From VRUE01 sp963695835 (GTDB taxonomy: Bacteria; Actinomycetota; Thermoleophilia; Solirubrobacterales; 70-9), in contig CAVOHR010000001.1 in NCBI GenBank assembly GCA_963695835.1, forward strand, positions 124,001 through 188,000: 64,000 nt of DNA, in the 5' to 3' direction. Positions 16,357 through 25,630 of the stretch are shown one piece after another; position 1 is the first letter of the stretch; the number at the start of each line of letters is the position of its first letter. The position numbers and the translations under genes were made by a program. The notes beneath the pieces were generated by a model. That model ran no database searches. It was not told the origin of the DNA and saw only the letters and a program-made list of their open reading frames with translations.

Positions 16357-17997
16357 TTGGCGCACGACTACGACTGGATCGTCGTCGGCTCCGGGTTCGG
16401 CGGCAGCGTGTCGGCACTTCGTCTAGCTGAAAAGGGCTACTCGGTCGCCGTGCTGGAGTGCGGCAGGCGCTTCGCCGACTCCGACTTCCCCAGCTCGACC
16501 TGGGACTCGCGCCGCTACTTCTGGGCGCCGCGGGTGGGGATGAGGGGCATCTTCCGGCTCAGCACCTTCAAGGACATCGCCGTGGTCAGCGGCTGCGGGG
16601 TCGGCGGCGGCAGCCTCGGCTACGCGAACACGCTCTACGTCCCCCCCTCGCCCTTCTTCGAAGACCCGCAGTGGGCCGATCTCGAGGACTGGCAGGCCGC
16701 CCTCGCGCCCCACTACGAGACCGCACAGCGGATGCTCGGCGTCGTCGTCCACGACAACGACGACCCCGCCGACCAGCTGCTGCGCGAAATGGGCGAGGAG
16801 ATGGGGGTCGGCGACACCTACCGCAAGACCCCCGTCGGGGTCTACCTCGACAACCCGGGCAAGACCGTCCCCGATCCGTTCTTCGAAGGCGCCGGCCCGG
16901 AGCGGACCGGCTGCATGCAGTGCGGCCGCTGCATGGTCGGCTGCCCGCACGGCGCCAAGAACACGCTGGTCAAGAACTACCTCTGGCTGGCCGAGCACGC
17001 CGGCGTCGAGGTGATCCCGGAGCGACTGGTCACCGGCCTGCGGCCGCTCGGCGCCGCCGACGGCAGCGACGGCTACGCGGTCGCCAGCGAGCGCTCCGGC
17101 CTGCGGCCGCGGCGCGGTCGCCGCACCCTGACCGCAGCCGGGGTCGTCGTCGCCGCCGGGCCGCTCGGCACCAACAAGCTGCTGCAGCGCTGCCGCCTCG
17201 GCGGCTCGCTGCCGCGCATCTCCAACCGGCTCGGCGAGCTGGTCCGCACCAACAGCGAGAGCATCCTCGCGGTCACCGTGCCCGAGGACTACCCCGAGGA
17301 CCTGACCAGGCGGGTCGCGATCACCTCCAGCATCTACCCCGACCCGCACACCCACATCGAGACCGTCACCTACGGCGAGGCCGGCGACTCGATGAGCACC
17401 CTCTACACGTTGCTGGTCGGCAACGGCAGCCGGGTGACGCGGCCGCTGAAGCTGCTCGCGCAGATCCTCCGCCACCCGGCGAAGTTTGCCAAGACCGTCT
17501 GGCCGAGGGGCTGGTCGCGGCGGACGATCATCGTCCTGGTGATGCAGACGCTCGACAACGCGATCTCCCTGCGGCCGAAGTTGAAGCGCAACGGCGAGGT
17601 GCGGCTGCAGACCGAACAGGACCCCGAGCGGCCCAACCCGACCTTCATCCCGGTCGCCAACGAGGCGGCCGAATGGCTCGCCAGGCGAACCGGCGGGATC
17701 GCCCAGAGCTCGGTGATCGAGGCAACGCTGAACATCCCGACCACGGCTCACATCCTCGGCGGCGCGGTGATCGGCCACGGCCCCGAGGACGGCGTCGTCG
17801 ACGCCCGCCAGCGGGTCTTCGGCTACGAGAACCTGCTGGTCTGCGACGGCGCCGCGGTGCCGGCCAACGTCGGCGTCAACCCGAGCCTGACGATCACCGC
17901 CCTGGCCGAGCACGCGATGTCGGAGATCCCGCCGAAGGAGGGAGCGCAGCCGCGCGACCTCCCCGAGGCCGCGCGGCCGGCTGCAGTCAGTCCCTAG
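16357..17997 (+). CDS. GMC family FAD oxidoreductase (cholesterol-oxidase-like)
   Basis: This 546-residue flavoprotein has the N-terminal FAD motif VGSGFGGSVSALRL and the GMC C-terminal segment NVGVNPSLTITALAEHAM. A Cys-rich insert GCMQCGRCMVGCPHGAKNT looks like a ferredoxin-type loop seen in some sterol/alcohol oxidoreductases. It probably oxidises a hydrophobic alcohol, with the substrate unknown. The TTG start at 16357 is supported by a GGAGG site about 9 bases upstream. No other start lies close in frame. Confidence 0.85.
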   Translation: MAHDYDWIVVGSGFGGSVSALRLAEKGYSVAVLECGRRFADSDFPSSTWDSRRYFWAPRVGMRGIFRLSTFKDIAVVSGCGVGGGSLGYANTLYVPPSPFFEDPQWADLEDWQAALAPHYETAQRMLGVVVHDNDDPADQLLREMGEEMGVGDTYRKTPVGVYLDNPGKTVPDPFFEGAGPERTGCMQCGRCMVGCPHGAKNTLVKNYLWLAEHAGVEVIPERLVTGLRPLGAADGSDGYAVASERSGLRPRRGRRTLTAAGVVVAAGPLGTNKLLQRCRLGGSLPRISNRLGELVRTNSESILAVTVPEDYPEDLTRRVAITSSIYPDPHTHIETVTYGEAGDSMSTLYTLLVGNGSRVTRPLKLLAQILRHPAKFAKTVWPRGWSRRTIIVLVMQTLDNAISLRPKLKRNGEVRLQTEQDPERPNPTFIPVANEAAEWLARRTGGIAQSSVIEATLNIPTTAHILGGAVIGHGPEDGVVDARQRVFGYENLLVCDGAAVPANVGVNPSLTITALAEHAMSEIPPKEGAQPRDLPEAARPAAVSP

Positions 17998-18031
17998 AGC
18001 GGGCGCGAGATGCGCCGGTTTGCAGCGCCCG

Positions 18032-18033
<2 letters not shown>
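17998..18033. terminator. Hairpin between convergent GMC and SOD genes
   Basis: Nine-bp G/C arms (17998-18006 and 18025-18033) enclose an 18-base loop and overlap the stop codon region of the sod gene. The position between convergent genes fits a shared terminator. No T-tract is visible. Confidence 0.5.
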
Positions 18034-18631
<598 letters not shown>

Positions 18632-18854
18632 TGGGGCGTCTCCTCCTGGGGTCGAACTGGTCGGATCGATGTCGTCGCCGGAGCCTAGCGCGCCTCGCAC
18701 CCGAGCTGAGGACATGGATGTCCGGTCATCGAAGCGGAGGAGCGCCGGCGCGATCGGTATCGAAGCGGAAACGGTCGTCACACTGGCGACGCGCTGAGCC
18801 GCCTGCTGGCAGCGGCCGGATGAACGCCCGGATCGCCACCGGCTGCGGGGCCGG

Positions 18855-19949
18855 TCAGTAGCGCAGCAGGGCGGCAACGCCTTCGACCGGGGCGAGCAGG
18901 TCGGCCGCTCGGCCGGTGACCATCGCGACGGCGGCGCCGCTGCCGAGCGCGCTGCGGACCAGCGCCTCGGAGCTGTCGGCGCGAGCGGCATCGAGCACCA
19001 ATCGCTCCACCCGCGCTTCGCCCAGCGCCGCTTCGGTTTCCTGCGGGCCGGCGGTGCCGCGGGTGCCGCCGCGAGCCTGTTCGAGCGCCCGCTCGGCCAG
19101 CTCGCGCTCGCGCTCGCCGTCGATGCGAGCCGCCGCCGCGGCGACCGGCTGCTCGAGCTGCGCGACGGGATCGGAGATCAGGTCCGCCCCGCCGGCCTCC
19201 TCGACCTCGAGCTCGTCCGAGCAGGGCATCTCGCGGCGGAAGTCTCGCCGGTGCTCGGCGGTCCCGAAGAGCAGGAGCCGCCGCCAGCCGCGCTCGCGGG
19301 CGAGCTGCGCGGCGAGGCGGCCGCACTCGCCGAGGAAGCGGTGGCGGCTCTCCTCCAGCCGTTCGTCGAACTGGTCGCGGCCGGAGGGGCTTACCGCCTG
19401 GCCGCGGGCCGGGTCGGTCGGCCGCTGCGCCTTGCGCTCGCGCCAGTCGCGGCTGAAGATGCTGAGCTCCCAGCTGTGCAGCTGCTCGAGCCGGGCGGGC
19501 GCCCACTCCAGCACCCTCACCCGCTCGGCCGAGACGAGGGCGACGCCGCGCGGGACGCCGTGCTCGACCAGGCAGAGCAGCGGTGCGACCAGCGGCCGCT
19601 CGGCGAAGCTCGCGGTCGCCGCCGTCTCCGCCGCCAGGTGGGTCGACCACCAGTGCTCGGCCGCCGGCTCCGCCGCCACCTCGACGAAGCCGACCTCGCC
19701 GCGCGACAGGCTGCGCTCGTGGTTGTCGAAGCGCCCGCCGATCCGCTCGACCGTGGCGCGCAACGCCTTCGCCGCCTCGTGGTCCAGGCCCCCCGCCTGC
19801 TCGCGCACGGCGGCGAGGCCGTTGTGGAGCCCGGTCCGCCAGGCTCCGCCGCGGTCGCCGGGGTCGAGCCGCAGGTAGACGGAGACGACGCCGAGCGGCG
19901 GCTGCCACTCGGCCAGCCGCCGCGCGTCCTCGAAAGTCGGCCAGGCCAT
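18855..19949 (-). CDS. baeRF/Vms1-like release-factor-fold protein
   Basis: This 364-residue soluble protein starts with a segment like the bacterial eRF1-type family (VVSVYLRLDPGDRGGAWRTGLHNGL). A middle domain follows with LLLFGTAEHRRDF, and the C-terminal eL30-like domain has a SEALVRSALGSGAAVAMV core. Such proteins are predicted to act on peptidyl-tRNA or stalled ribosomes. I could not find a GGQ motif. The family assignment is by pattern and is moderately sure. It is divergent from the DUF72 gene. Confidence 0.6.
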   Translation of the reverse strand: MAWPTFEDARRLAEWQPPLGVVSVYLRLDPGDRGGAWRTGLHNGLAAVREQAGGLDHEAAKALRATVERIGGRFDNHERSLSRGEVGFVEVAAEPAAEHWWSTHLAAETAATASFAERPLVAPLLCLVEHGVPRGVALVSAERVRVLEWAPARLEQLHSWELSIFSRDWRERKAQRPTDPARGQAVSPSGRDQFDERLEESRHRFLGECGRLAAQLARERGWRRLLLFGTAEHRRDFRREMPCSDELEVEEAGGADLISDPVAQLEQPVAAAAARIDGERERELAERALEQARGGTRGTAGPQETEAALGEARVERLVLDAARADSSEALVRSALGSGAAVAMVTGRAADLLAPVEGVAALLRY

Positions 19950-20008
19950 CCTGCAACCGTACCCGGCCGGAAGCGCTCGAAGCGGGCTCGTCGGGTATAC
20001 CCAAGGGC

Positions 20009-20734
20009 GTGGAGGAAGTGCGGATCGGCTGCTCGGGCTGGAGCTACCGCGACTGGCGCGAGCGCTTCTACCCGCCCGGGACGCCGTCCTCGCGCCGGCT
20101 CGAGCACTACGCCTCGGTCTTCGACACGGTCGAGGTCAACGCGACCTTCTACCGGCTGCCGGAGGTGGAGACGGTGCGGAGCTGGGCCGAGCAGGTCCCC
20201 GACGGCTTCCTCTTCGCGATCAAGGCGAGCCGCTACCTGACCCACATGAAGCGGCTGCGCGACATCGAGCCGGGGCTGAAGCGCTACTGGGAGCGGATCG
20301 AGCCGCTGCCCGCGGCGGGCAAGCTGGGGCCGGTGCTCTGGCAGCTTCCCGAGCGCTTCGAGCGCGACGACGAGACGCTCGCCGCCGCGCTCGCCGCGCT
20401 GCCGGACGCCGACCACTGCTTCGAGTTCCGCCACCCGAGCTGGTTCGCGCCGACCGTCTACTCGCTGCTCGAGGATCACGGCGCCTCGCTGGCCCTGGGC
20501 GACGACGCCCGGCGCGAGCTGCCCGAGGCCTCGCCGGTGGGGCCGCTCGCCTACCTGCGCCTCCACTACGGCTCGCGCGGACGCGACGGCAACTACTCCG
20601 ATCGCGAGCTGGAGACCTGGCGGCGGCGGATCGCCGCCTGGCGCGCCAGGCGCAGGGTCTTCGTCTACCTCAACAACGACTGGCAGGGCTTCGCCCCCCG
20701 CAACGCGCTGACCCTGAAGCAGGGGCTCGGATAG
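20009..20734 (+). CDS. DUF72 family protein
   Basis: This 241-residue TIM-barrel protein has the family hallmarks RIGCSGWSYRDWRERFYPPG at the start, VEVNATFYRLP, and LRLHYGSRGRDGNYSD near the end. DUF72 proteins (YecE-like) have no firm biochemical role. GTG 20009 is used because the frame upstream is a shadow of the opposite gene. A short G/C hairpin follows the stop. Confidence 0.88.
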   Translation: MEEVRIGCSGWSYRDWRERFYPPGTPSSRRLEHYASVFDTVEVNATFYRLPEVETVRSWAEQVPDGFLFAIKASRYLTHMKRLRDIEPGLKRYWERIEPLPAAGKLGPVLWQLPERFERDDETLAAALAALPDADHCFEFRHPSWFAPTVYSLLEDHGASLALGDDARRELPEASPVGPLAYLRLHYGSRGRDGNYSDRELETWRRRIAAWRARRRVFVYLNNDWQGFAPRNALTLKQGLG

Positions 20735-20750
20735 ATAGAGGGCCTGAGCC

Positions 20751-20772
20751 CCCCGCAGCTGCTTCGGCGGGG
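20751..20772. terminator. Short G/C hairpin after DUF72 gene
   Basis: Six-bp arms (20751-20756 and 20767-20772) with a 10-base loop lie 17 bases after the stop of the DUF72 gene and just before the next start. A weak terminator is possible. Confidence 0.35.
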
Positions 20773-20780
20773 AATCACGG

Positions 20781-21686
20781 ATGGAGCCGGGCCAGGGGGT
20801 GTATAGCGTGGTCGCGATGTCGAGGAACCGGTTGCAGACGGCCCGGGCGGAGCGCCAGGTGGCCCGGCACGAACGTGAGGCGGACCCGTTGCGGAAGGGC
20901 GCCGGCAGGCTGCTGCTCGCCGCCGAACACGCGATCGACCTCGGCGGGCGCATCCTGCACCGGGGCCGCTCGCACATCGGGGCGCTGATCGCGAAGGGCG
21001 ACCGCGACTTCGCCACCGACGTCGACATGCACATCGAATCCGCGGTCAAGCGGTCGCTGGCCGAGGCCACGCCGGAGATCCCCTTCCTCGGCGAGGAGGA
21101 AGGGGATGGCCTGAGCGGCGAGGAGCCGCGATGGGTGCTGGATCCGATCGACGGCACGATCAACTTCAGCAAGGACAGCCCGCTCTGCGCGATCTCGCTG
21201 TCGCTGGTGGTCGCGGGGCAGCCGCTGCTCGGGATCGTCGACACCCCGCTGCTGGGCGAGCGCTTCGTGGCGCGAGAGGGCGGGGGCGCGTACCTGAACG
21301 GCACGAGGATCGCCGTCTCGGAGATCGGCGACCTGCGCGAGGCGATGGTCGGCCTCGCCGACTTCAAGGTGGGCGTCGGGTCGGAGGAGGAGAACCGCGT
21401 GCATCTCGCGCTGCTCGGCCGGCTCGCCCGCCGCTGCCTGCGGGTGCGGATGCACGGCTCCGCCGCGCTCGACCTCGCCTGGCTGGCGGCGGGCCGGCTC
21501 CACGCGACCGCGATGCTCTCGAACCTGCCCTGGGACGTGACCGCGGGCCTGCTGCTGGTGCGCGAGGCCGGCGGCACGGTCTACGACTTCGACGGCTCTC
21601 CGCACGACGCGGCCTCGAGGTACACGATCGCCTCCGCCCCGTCGCTCGTGGAGCCGGTCGGCCGCATCGTCAGGGAGGCGATGTGA
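20781..21686 (+). CDS. Inositol monophosphatase family protein
   Basis: This 301-residue Mg-dependent sugar phosphatase has the metal-binding motifs GEEEGD, DPIDGTINF and WDVTAGLLLVREAGG in order. It could dephosphorylate inositol phosphate, a sugar phosphate such as a histidinol- or fructose-type substrate, or PAP. It overlaps the following PfkB-type kinase by four bases, which suggests linked sugar phosphate chemistry. ATG 20781 or ATG 20817 could be the start, and the first 12 residues are dispensable. Confidence 0.88.
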   Translation: MEPGQGVYSVVAMSRNRLQTARAERQVARHEREADPLRKGAGRLLLAAEHAIDLGGRILHRGRSHIGALIAKGDRDFATDVDMHIESAVKRSLAEATPEIPFLGEEEGDGLSGEEPRWVLDPIDGTINFSKDSPLCAISLSLVVAGQPLLGIVDTPLLGERFVAREGGGAYLNGTRIAVSEIGDLREAMVGLADFKVGVGSEEENRVHLALLGRLARRCLRVRMHGSAALDLAWLAAGRLHATAMLSNLPWDVTAGLLLVREAGGTVYDFDGSPHDAASRYTIASAPSLVEPVGRIVREAM

Positions 21687-22705
21687 GGCGCCGGGCGCGG
21701 CCCCGGCGCCGCCGCGGTGCCGCCCTGCCGGCCGCGCCGGGGCCGGCGGCGGGCGGTCGCATCGCGGTCTTCTCCCCTTCGCCGCTGCTGACGATCACGA
21801 TCGAGCCCGGGCCCGACCGGCCCGAGGTTCACCTCCACGCCGGCGGGCAGGGCGTCTGGGTCGCCCGCCTCGCCGCGACCCTCGGCGCCGAGGTCGTCAT
21901 CTGCTGCGCGCTCGGAGGCGAGCCGGGGCGGGTCATCCGCGGCCTGATCGACGCCGACTCGCTGACCCTCAGAGCGGCGGCGGCGAGCAGCCCCAACGGC
22001 GTCTACATACACGACCGCCGCAGCGGCTCGCGGATCGAGGTCGTCAGCGTCGAGAGCCGGCCGCTCGGCCGGCACGCCGCCGACGAGCTCTACGGGATCG
22101 CGCTGGGGGCCGGCCTCGACGCGGACCTGACCCTGGTGACCGGCTGCCAGCCCGCCGACCTCGTCCAGGCCGACCTCTACCGCCGGCTCGTCTCCGACCT
22201 GCGGGCGAACGGGAAGCCTGCCGTCGCCGACCTGACCGGACCGCCCCTGGGCGCCACGCTGGAGGGGGGCGTCGAGCTGCTCCGCCTCAGCGAGGAGGAG
22301 CTGGTCCGCGGCCGGCACGCCGCCGGCAGCGCGCTGCCCGACCTGGTCGACGGGGCGCGCCGGCTGCATCAGGCAGGCGCCCGCCACGTGCTCGTCTCGC
22401 GCGGCGCGGCCCCCGCGATCCTGGTCGGCGACGCCGAGGACTCGGCGCAGATCGAGCTCGCCGGCCCGGCGTTCGAGGCCTTCGACCAGGCCGGCGCCGG
22501 CGACTCGATGTTCGCCGCCACCGGGGTCGGCCTGGCCCGCGGCATGGAGATGCTCGAGGCGCTTCGCCTCGGCATGGCGGCCGGCGCCCTCAACGCCACC
22601 CGCCGCGGCCTCGGCACCGGCACGCGGCAGGAGATCGAACGCCTCGCCGCACACGTCACCGTCCAGCCGCTGCCGAGCCGCTCGAGCGGGGCAGTCGGCA
22701 CATGA
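21683..22705 (+). CDS. PfkB family sugar kinase (1-phosphofructokinase-like)
   Basis: This 340-residue ribokinase-fold kinase has the anion-hole and catalytic-base motif GAGDSMFAA near residue 273 and an N-terminal HAGGQGVWVARLAATLG block like the FruK/LacC branch. The substrate is unknown. The GTG start at 21683 overlaps the upstream phosphatase stop (GTGA). The first 25 residues are Arg/Ala-rich and unusual for the family, so the true start could be further in. Confidence 0.83.
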   Translation: MRRRARPRRRRGAALPAAPGPAAGGRIAVFSPSPLLTITIEPGPDRPEVHLHAGGQGVWVARLAATLGAEVVICCALGGEPGRVIRGLIDADSLTLRAAAASSPNGVYIHDRRSGSRIEVVSVESRPLGRHAADELYGIALGAGLDADLTLVTGCQPADLVQADLYRRLVSDLRANGKPAVADLTGPPLGATLEGGVELLRLSEEELVRGRHAAGSALPDLVDGARRLHQAGARHVLVSRGAAPAILVGDAEDSAQIELAGPAFEAFDQAGAGDSMFAATGVGLARGMEMLEALRLGMAAGALNATRRGLGTGTRQEIERLAAHVTVQPLPSRSSGAVGT

Positions 22706-22712
22706 TCGCCGC

Positions 22713-23813
22713 GTGACCGGCCTGATCGCCCTCAACCTGGTGCGCAACCGGGGCCGGACGGCGCTGACCGCGACGGGCATCGCGATCGGCGTCGCGACGA
22801 TCGTCGCCCTGCTCGCGCTGACCCAGGGGCTGAAGCAGAGCGTCGGCGGGCTCAGCCACCTCGGCGGGGCGAGCATCGGCATGTTCCAAAGCGGCGTCGC
22901 CGACCCGACGGCCTCGGTGCTGCCCGAGTCGCTGGTGCCCCGCGTGCGCGCCCAGCCGGGGGTCGAGGACGCGGCGCCGATCCAGCTCGTCACCGACGCG
23001 CTGCCCGCCTCGCCCTCGGCGATCGTCTTCGGGGTGCGACGCGGCAGCTTCGTCCAGCGGCGCCTCGTCCTCACCGAGGGGCGCACCTCGGGCGCCGGCG
23101 AGGCGATGATCGGCAGCGCCCTGGCGCAGAGCCGGAGCCTCGGGGCGGACGACACGATCGCCCTGAAGGGGCGCCGCTTCCCGATCACCGGCGTCTACGA
23201 GAGCGGGGTCGCCTTCGAGGACAGCGGCGTGGTCGTGCCGCTGCCCGCCGCCGACCGCCTCGCCGGCCGGGTCGGCAGCGTGACCACGATCGCCGTGATC
23301 CTGAAGCCGACCGCCTCGGCCGACGCGGTCACCGCCGAGCTGAAGCGCGCCTTCCCCGGCACGACGACGATCTCCAATCCCGGCGAGGCCGCCCGCGCCA
23401 ACCCCGGCTTCGAGATCGTCACCAAGGCCGTCCTGGTGATCGCCGTCCTGGCTCTGGTGCTGGGCGGGATCGCGGTGACCAACACGATGGCGATGGCGGT
23501 GCTGGAGCGGCGCCGCGAGCTGGCCCTGCTGGCGGCGATCGGCTGGAGCAGGGCGCAGGTGGCCGGGATCGTCGTCGGCGAGGGCGCCGGGGTCGGCCTG
23601 CTCGGCGCCGGGGTCGGCGTCCTCGGCGGCATCCTCGTCAGCCGGCTGATCGTCGACCTGCTCGGCGCCGGCGGCTTCGTCAGCCCCGAGCTGACCGCCT
23701 GGGGCATCGGCCGCGGCGTCCTCGTCGGCCTCGCGATCGGCGTGCTCGGCGGCCTCTACCCCGCCTGGAGCGTCTCGCGGCGCCCGCCGGCGGAGCTGCT
23801 CGGCCGCTTCTGA
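22713..23813 (+). CDS. ABC transporter permease, FtsX/MacB type
   Basis: This 366-residue membrane protein has an N-terminal TM helix (GRTALTATGIAIGVATIVALLAL), a large extracytoplasmic domain of about 220 residues and three C-terminal TM helices, the four-TM MacB/LolC topology. It ends in PAWSVSRRPPAELL, a typical coupling end. It likely works with the ATPase encoded convergently 23 bases away. The permease starts 7 bases after the kinase stop. Confidence 0.87.
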   Translation: MTGLIALNLVRNRGRTALTATGIAIGVATIVALLALTQGLKQSVGGLSHLGGASIGMFQSGVADPTASVLPESLVPRVRAQPGVEDAAPIQLVTDALPASPSAIVFGVRRGSFVQRRLVLTEGRTSGAGEAMIGSALAQSRSLGADDTIALKGRRFPITGVYESGVAFEDSGVVVPLPAADRLAGRVGSVTTIAVILKPTASADAVTAELKRAFPGTTTISNPGEAARANPGFEIVTKAVLVIAVLALVLGGIAVTNTMAMAVLERRRELALLAAIGWSRAQVAGIVVGEGAGVGLLGAGVGVLGGILVSRLIVDLLGAGGFVSPELTAWGIGRGVLVGLAIGVLGGLYPAWSVSRRPPAELLGRF

Positions 23814-23836
23814 CTCAGCCTGGATCCACCGATCTC

Positions 23837-24493
23837 TCAGGGAGCGTCCTCGCCGACGACCTCGCCGTCGGCCATCCGCACGTAGCGGTCGGGGCGGTCG
23901 CCGAGCAGCGGGTCGTGGCTGGCGACGATCATGGTCATGCCGCGCCGCCGGCGGGCGCTGTCGAGCACCGAGAGGACCAGGCGGCCGCTCTCGGAATCGA
24001 GCGAGCCGGTCGGCTCGTCGGCGAGCAGCAGCCGCGGCTCGTTGGCGAGGGCGCGCGCCACCGCCACCCGCTGGCGCTCGCCGCCGGAGAGGCCCGGCGG
24101 CCGCTGCTCGGCCCGCTCGCCGAGCCCGACCTCGGCGAGCAGCTCCTCGGCGCGGCGGCGGCGCTCCGCCCGGGGAATGCCCGCCGCGATCAGCGGCAGC
24201 TCGACGTTGGCGCGCGCGGTCAGCATCGGCAGCAGGTGGTGGAGCTGGAAGACGATGCCGATCGTGTCGCGGCGGTAGGAGGTGGGGCTGGACAGCTCGG
24301 TGACCGGCGTCCCGTTCACCACCACCCGCCCCGAGTCGGGGCGCTCGATCGAGGCGATCACGTTCAGCAGAGTCGTCTTGCCGCACCCCGAGGGGCCGGT
24401 GATCGCGACCACCTCGCCCGGCGCCGCCCGCATCGAGACCTCGCGCAGCGCCACGATCCGGCCGAAGCTCTTGCTCACCCGCTCGACCTGCAC
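23837..24493 (-). CDS. ABC transporter ATP-binding protein, LolD/MacB type
   Basis: This 218-residue ATPase has Walker A GPSGCGKTT, signature LSGGERQR, Walker B LLLADEPTG and the H-loop ASHDP, all intact. It fits the LolD/FtsE group that pairs with FtsX-type permeases such as the convergent gene. No ATG is available. GTG 24493 sits directly before the fold, while the open frame runs much further without a good start. It follows a lipoprotein gene whose 3' end is 53 bases upstream. Confidence 0.88.
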   Translation of the reverse strand: MQVERVSKSFGRIVALREVSMRAAPGEVVAITGPSGCGKTTLLNVIASIERPDSGRVVVNGTPVTELSSPTSYRRDTIGIVFQLHHLLPMLTARANVELPLIAAGIPRAERRRRAEELLAEVGLGERAEQRPPGLSGGERQRVAVARALANEPRLLLADEPTGSLDSESGRLVLSVLDSARRRRGMTMIVASHDPLLGDRPDRYVRMADGEVVGEDAP

Positions 24494-24546
24494 GGCGGCG
24501 CCGCGCGTCCCGGCCGGATCCTGCGGCGGCGTGTCGACGGTCCCGG

Positions 24547-24981
24547 CTATCGCCCGCCCCTCCTCACGCGCACCTCGTAGTCGAGGCGGCGGGTGCCGAG
24601 CGGCGTGCTGACGACGGCGCGGAAGGTGAGCGGCACGCCCAGCGAGCGCGGCGGCCAGCGAAACGTGTCGTGGAAGGTCCCGCGGAACCGGTAGTGGGAG
24701 CGGCGGGCGACGACCGAGCCGGCGAGCAGGTACTGGTAGCGGACGGAGGCGCGGAGCGGGCGGCCCGACTCGGTATGGGCACGAATTACGATCGGCCAGG
24801 GCGCGCCGACCGCGGGGTGGTGCGTGGTGGCGCTCAGCGCGATCCTCGGAGCCGGCGGCCGAAGCTCGGTCGTGCCGCCCGTCGACGGTTCGCCCGAGCC
24901 GCCGCCGCACGAGGCGAGGGCGGCGGCGAGCGCGAGCGCGCCGGCCCAGGTGGCTGCCGTCTTCGATCCGCTGCCTGGCAT
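24547..24981 (-). CDS. Small lipoprotein
   Basis: This roughly 144-residue secreted protein has a signal peptide ending in the lipobox LASC, so the Cys would be lipidated on the outer face of the membrane. The rest is predicted beta-rich with no known motif. It is upstream of the ABC ATPase on the same strand, which suggests it is part of that export or envelope module. GTG 24993 is an alternative start. Confidence 0.72.
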   Translation of the reverse strand: MPGSGSKTAATWAGALALAAALASCGGGSGEPSTGGTTELRPPAPRIALSATTHHPAVGAPWPIVIRAHTESGRPLRASVRYQYLLAGSVVARRSHYRFRGTFHDTFRWPPRSLGVPLTFRAVVSTPLGTRRLDYEVRVRRGGR

Positions 24982-25011
24982 CGGCGCCGACACTACCGCC
25001 GGGCGATGCCC

Positions 25012-25623
25012 TCAGCGCGGCTCGCGCCACATCTCCCGCAGCGGCGGCCCGCCGGCGGGAAGGCCGAAGGTCCCGGTGAGGGCGAAGCCGTTGCGCTCGT
25101 AGAGGATCCGGCTGCGCTCGGTGCTCGCCTCGAGCTGCGCGGGAGCGCCCTCGCGGTCGCATCGCGCGAGCACCGGGCCCAGCAGCGCCCCGCCCAGGCC
25201 ACGCCCCTGGGCGCGCGGTTCGACGCCGAGGTAGTGCAGGTACCAGTGCCGCGGCTTCCCCCCGTGATGCCGCTCTAACCGCAGCTGGGTCCAGGTCGCC
25301 AGCGGCAGGCGGCGGCCGAAGACGCGGGCCATCTGCCGCGCCGGGCGCATCGTCCGCCTGAACGGGACCCGCCAGCGCCCGGGCCGGGCCCAGACCGCCG
25401 CGCCCCTGCCGTCCTCGGTCACCCAGACCTGGCGATAGTCCGGCGCCAGGTTGCCGATCTCGGCCGTGAAGAAAGCGAGCAGCCGCTCCGCCCGGCCGGC
25501 GGCGTCGGGCAGCAGATGCGCCCAGGCCGGATCGTCGGCGAAGGCCAGCGCCAGCGCCTCGGCGGCGGCCTCGTAGTCGCCCGCCCCGGTGGCCGGCCTC
25601 ACCGCTGGGCTTGGAGCAGCCAC
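25012..25623 (-). CDS. GNAT family N-acetyltransferase
   Basis: This 203-residue acetyltransferase has the acetyl-CoA binding motif A as YLGVEPRAQGRGLGGAL and the C-terminal YERNGFALTG block. The substrate is unknown. The GTG start at 25623 lies 7 bases after the glycosidase stop, so the two are probably translated from one message. Confidence 0.85.
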   Translation of the reverse strand: MAAPSPAVRPATGAGDYEAAAEALALAFADDPAWAHLLPDAAGRAERLLAFFTAEIGNLAPDYRQVWVTEDGRGAAVWARPGRWRVPFRRTMRPARQMARVFGRRLPLATWTQLRLERHHGGKPRHWYLHYLGVEPRAQGRGLGGALLGPVLARCDREGAPAQLEASTERSRILYERNGFALTGTFGLPAGGPPLREMWREPR

Positions 25624-25630
25624 GGCGCCC

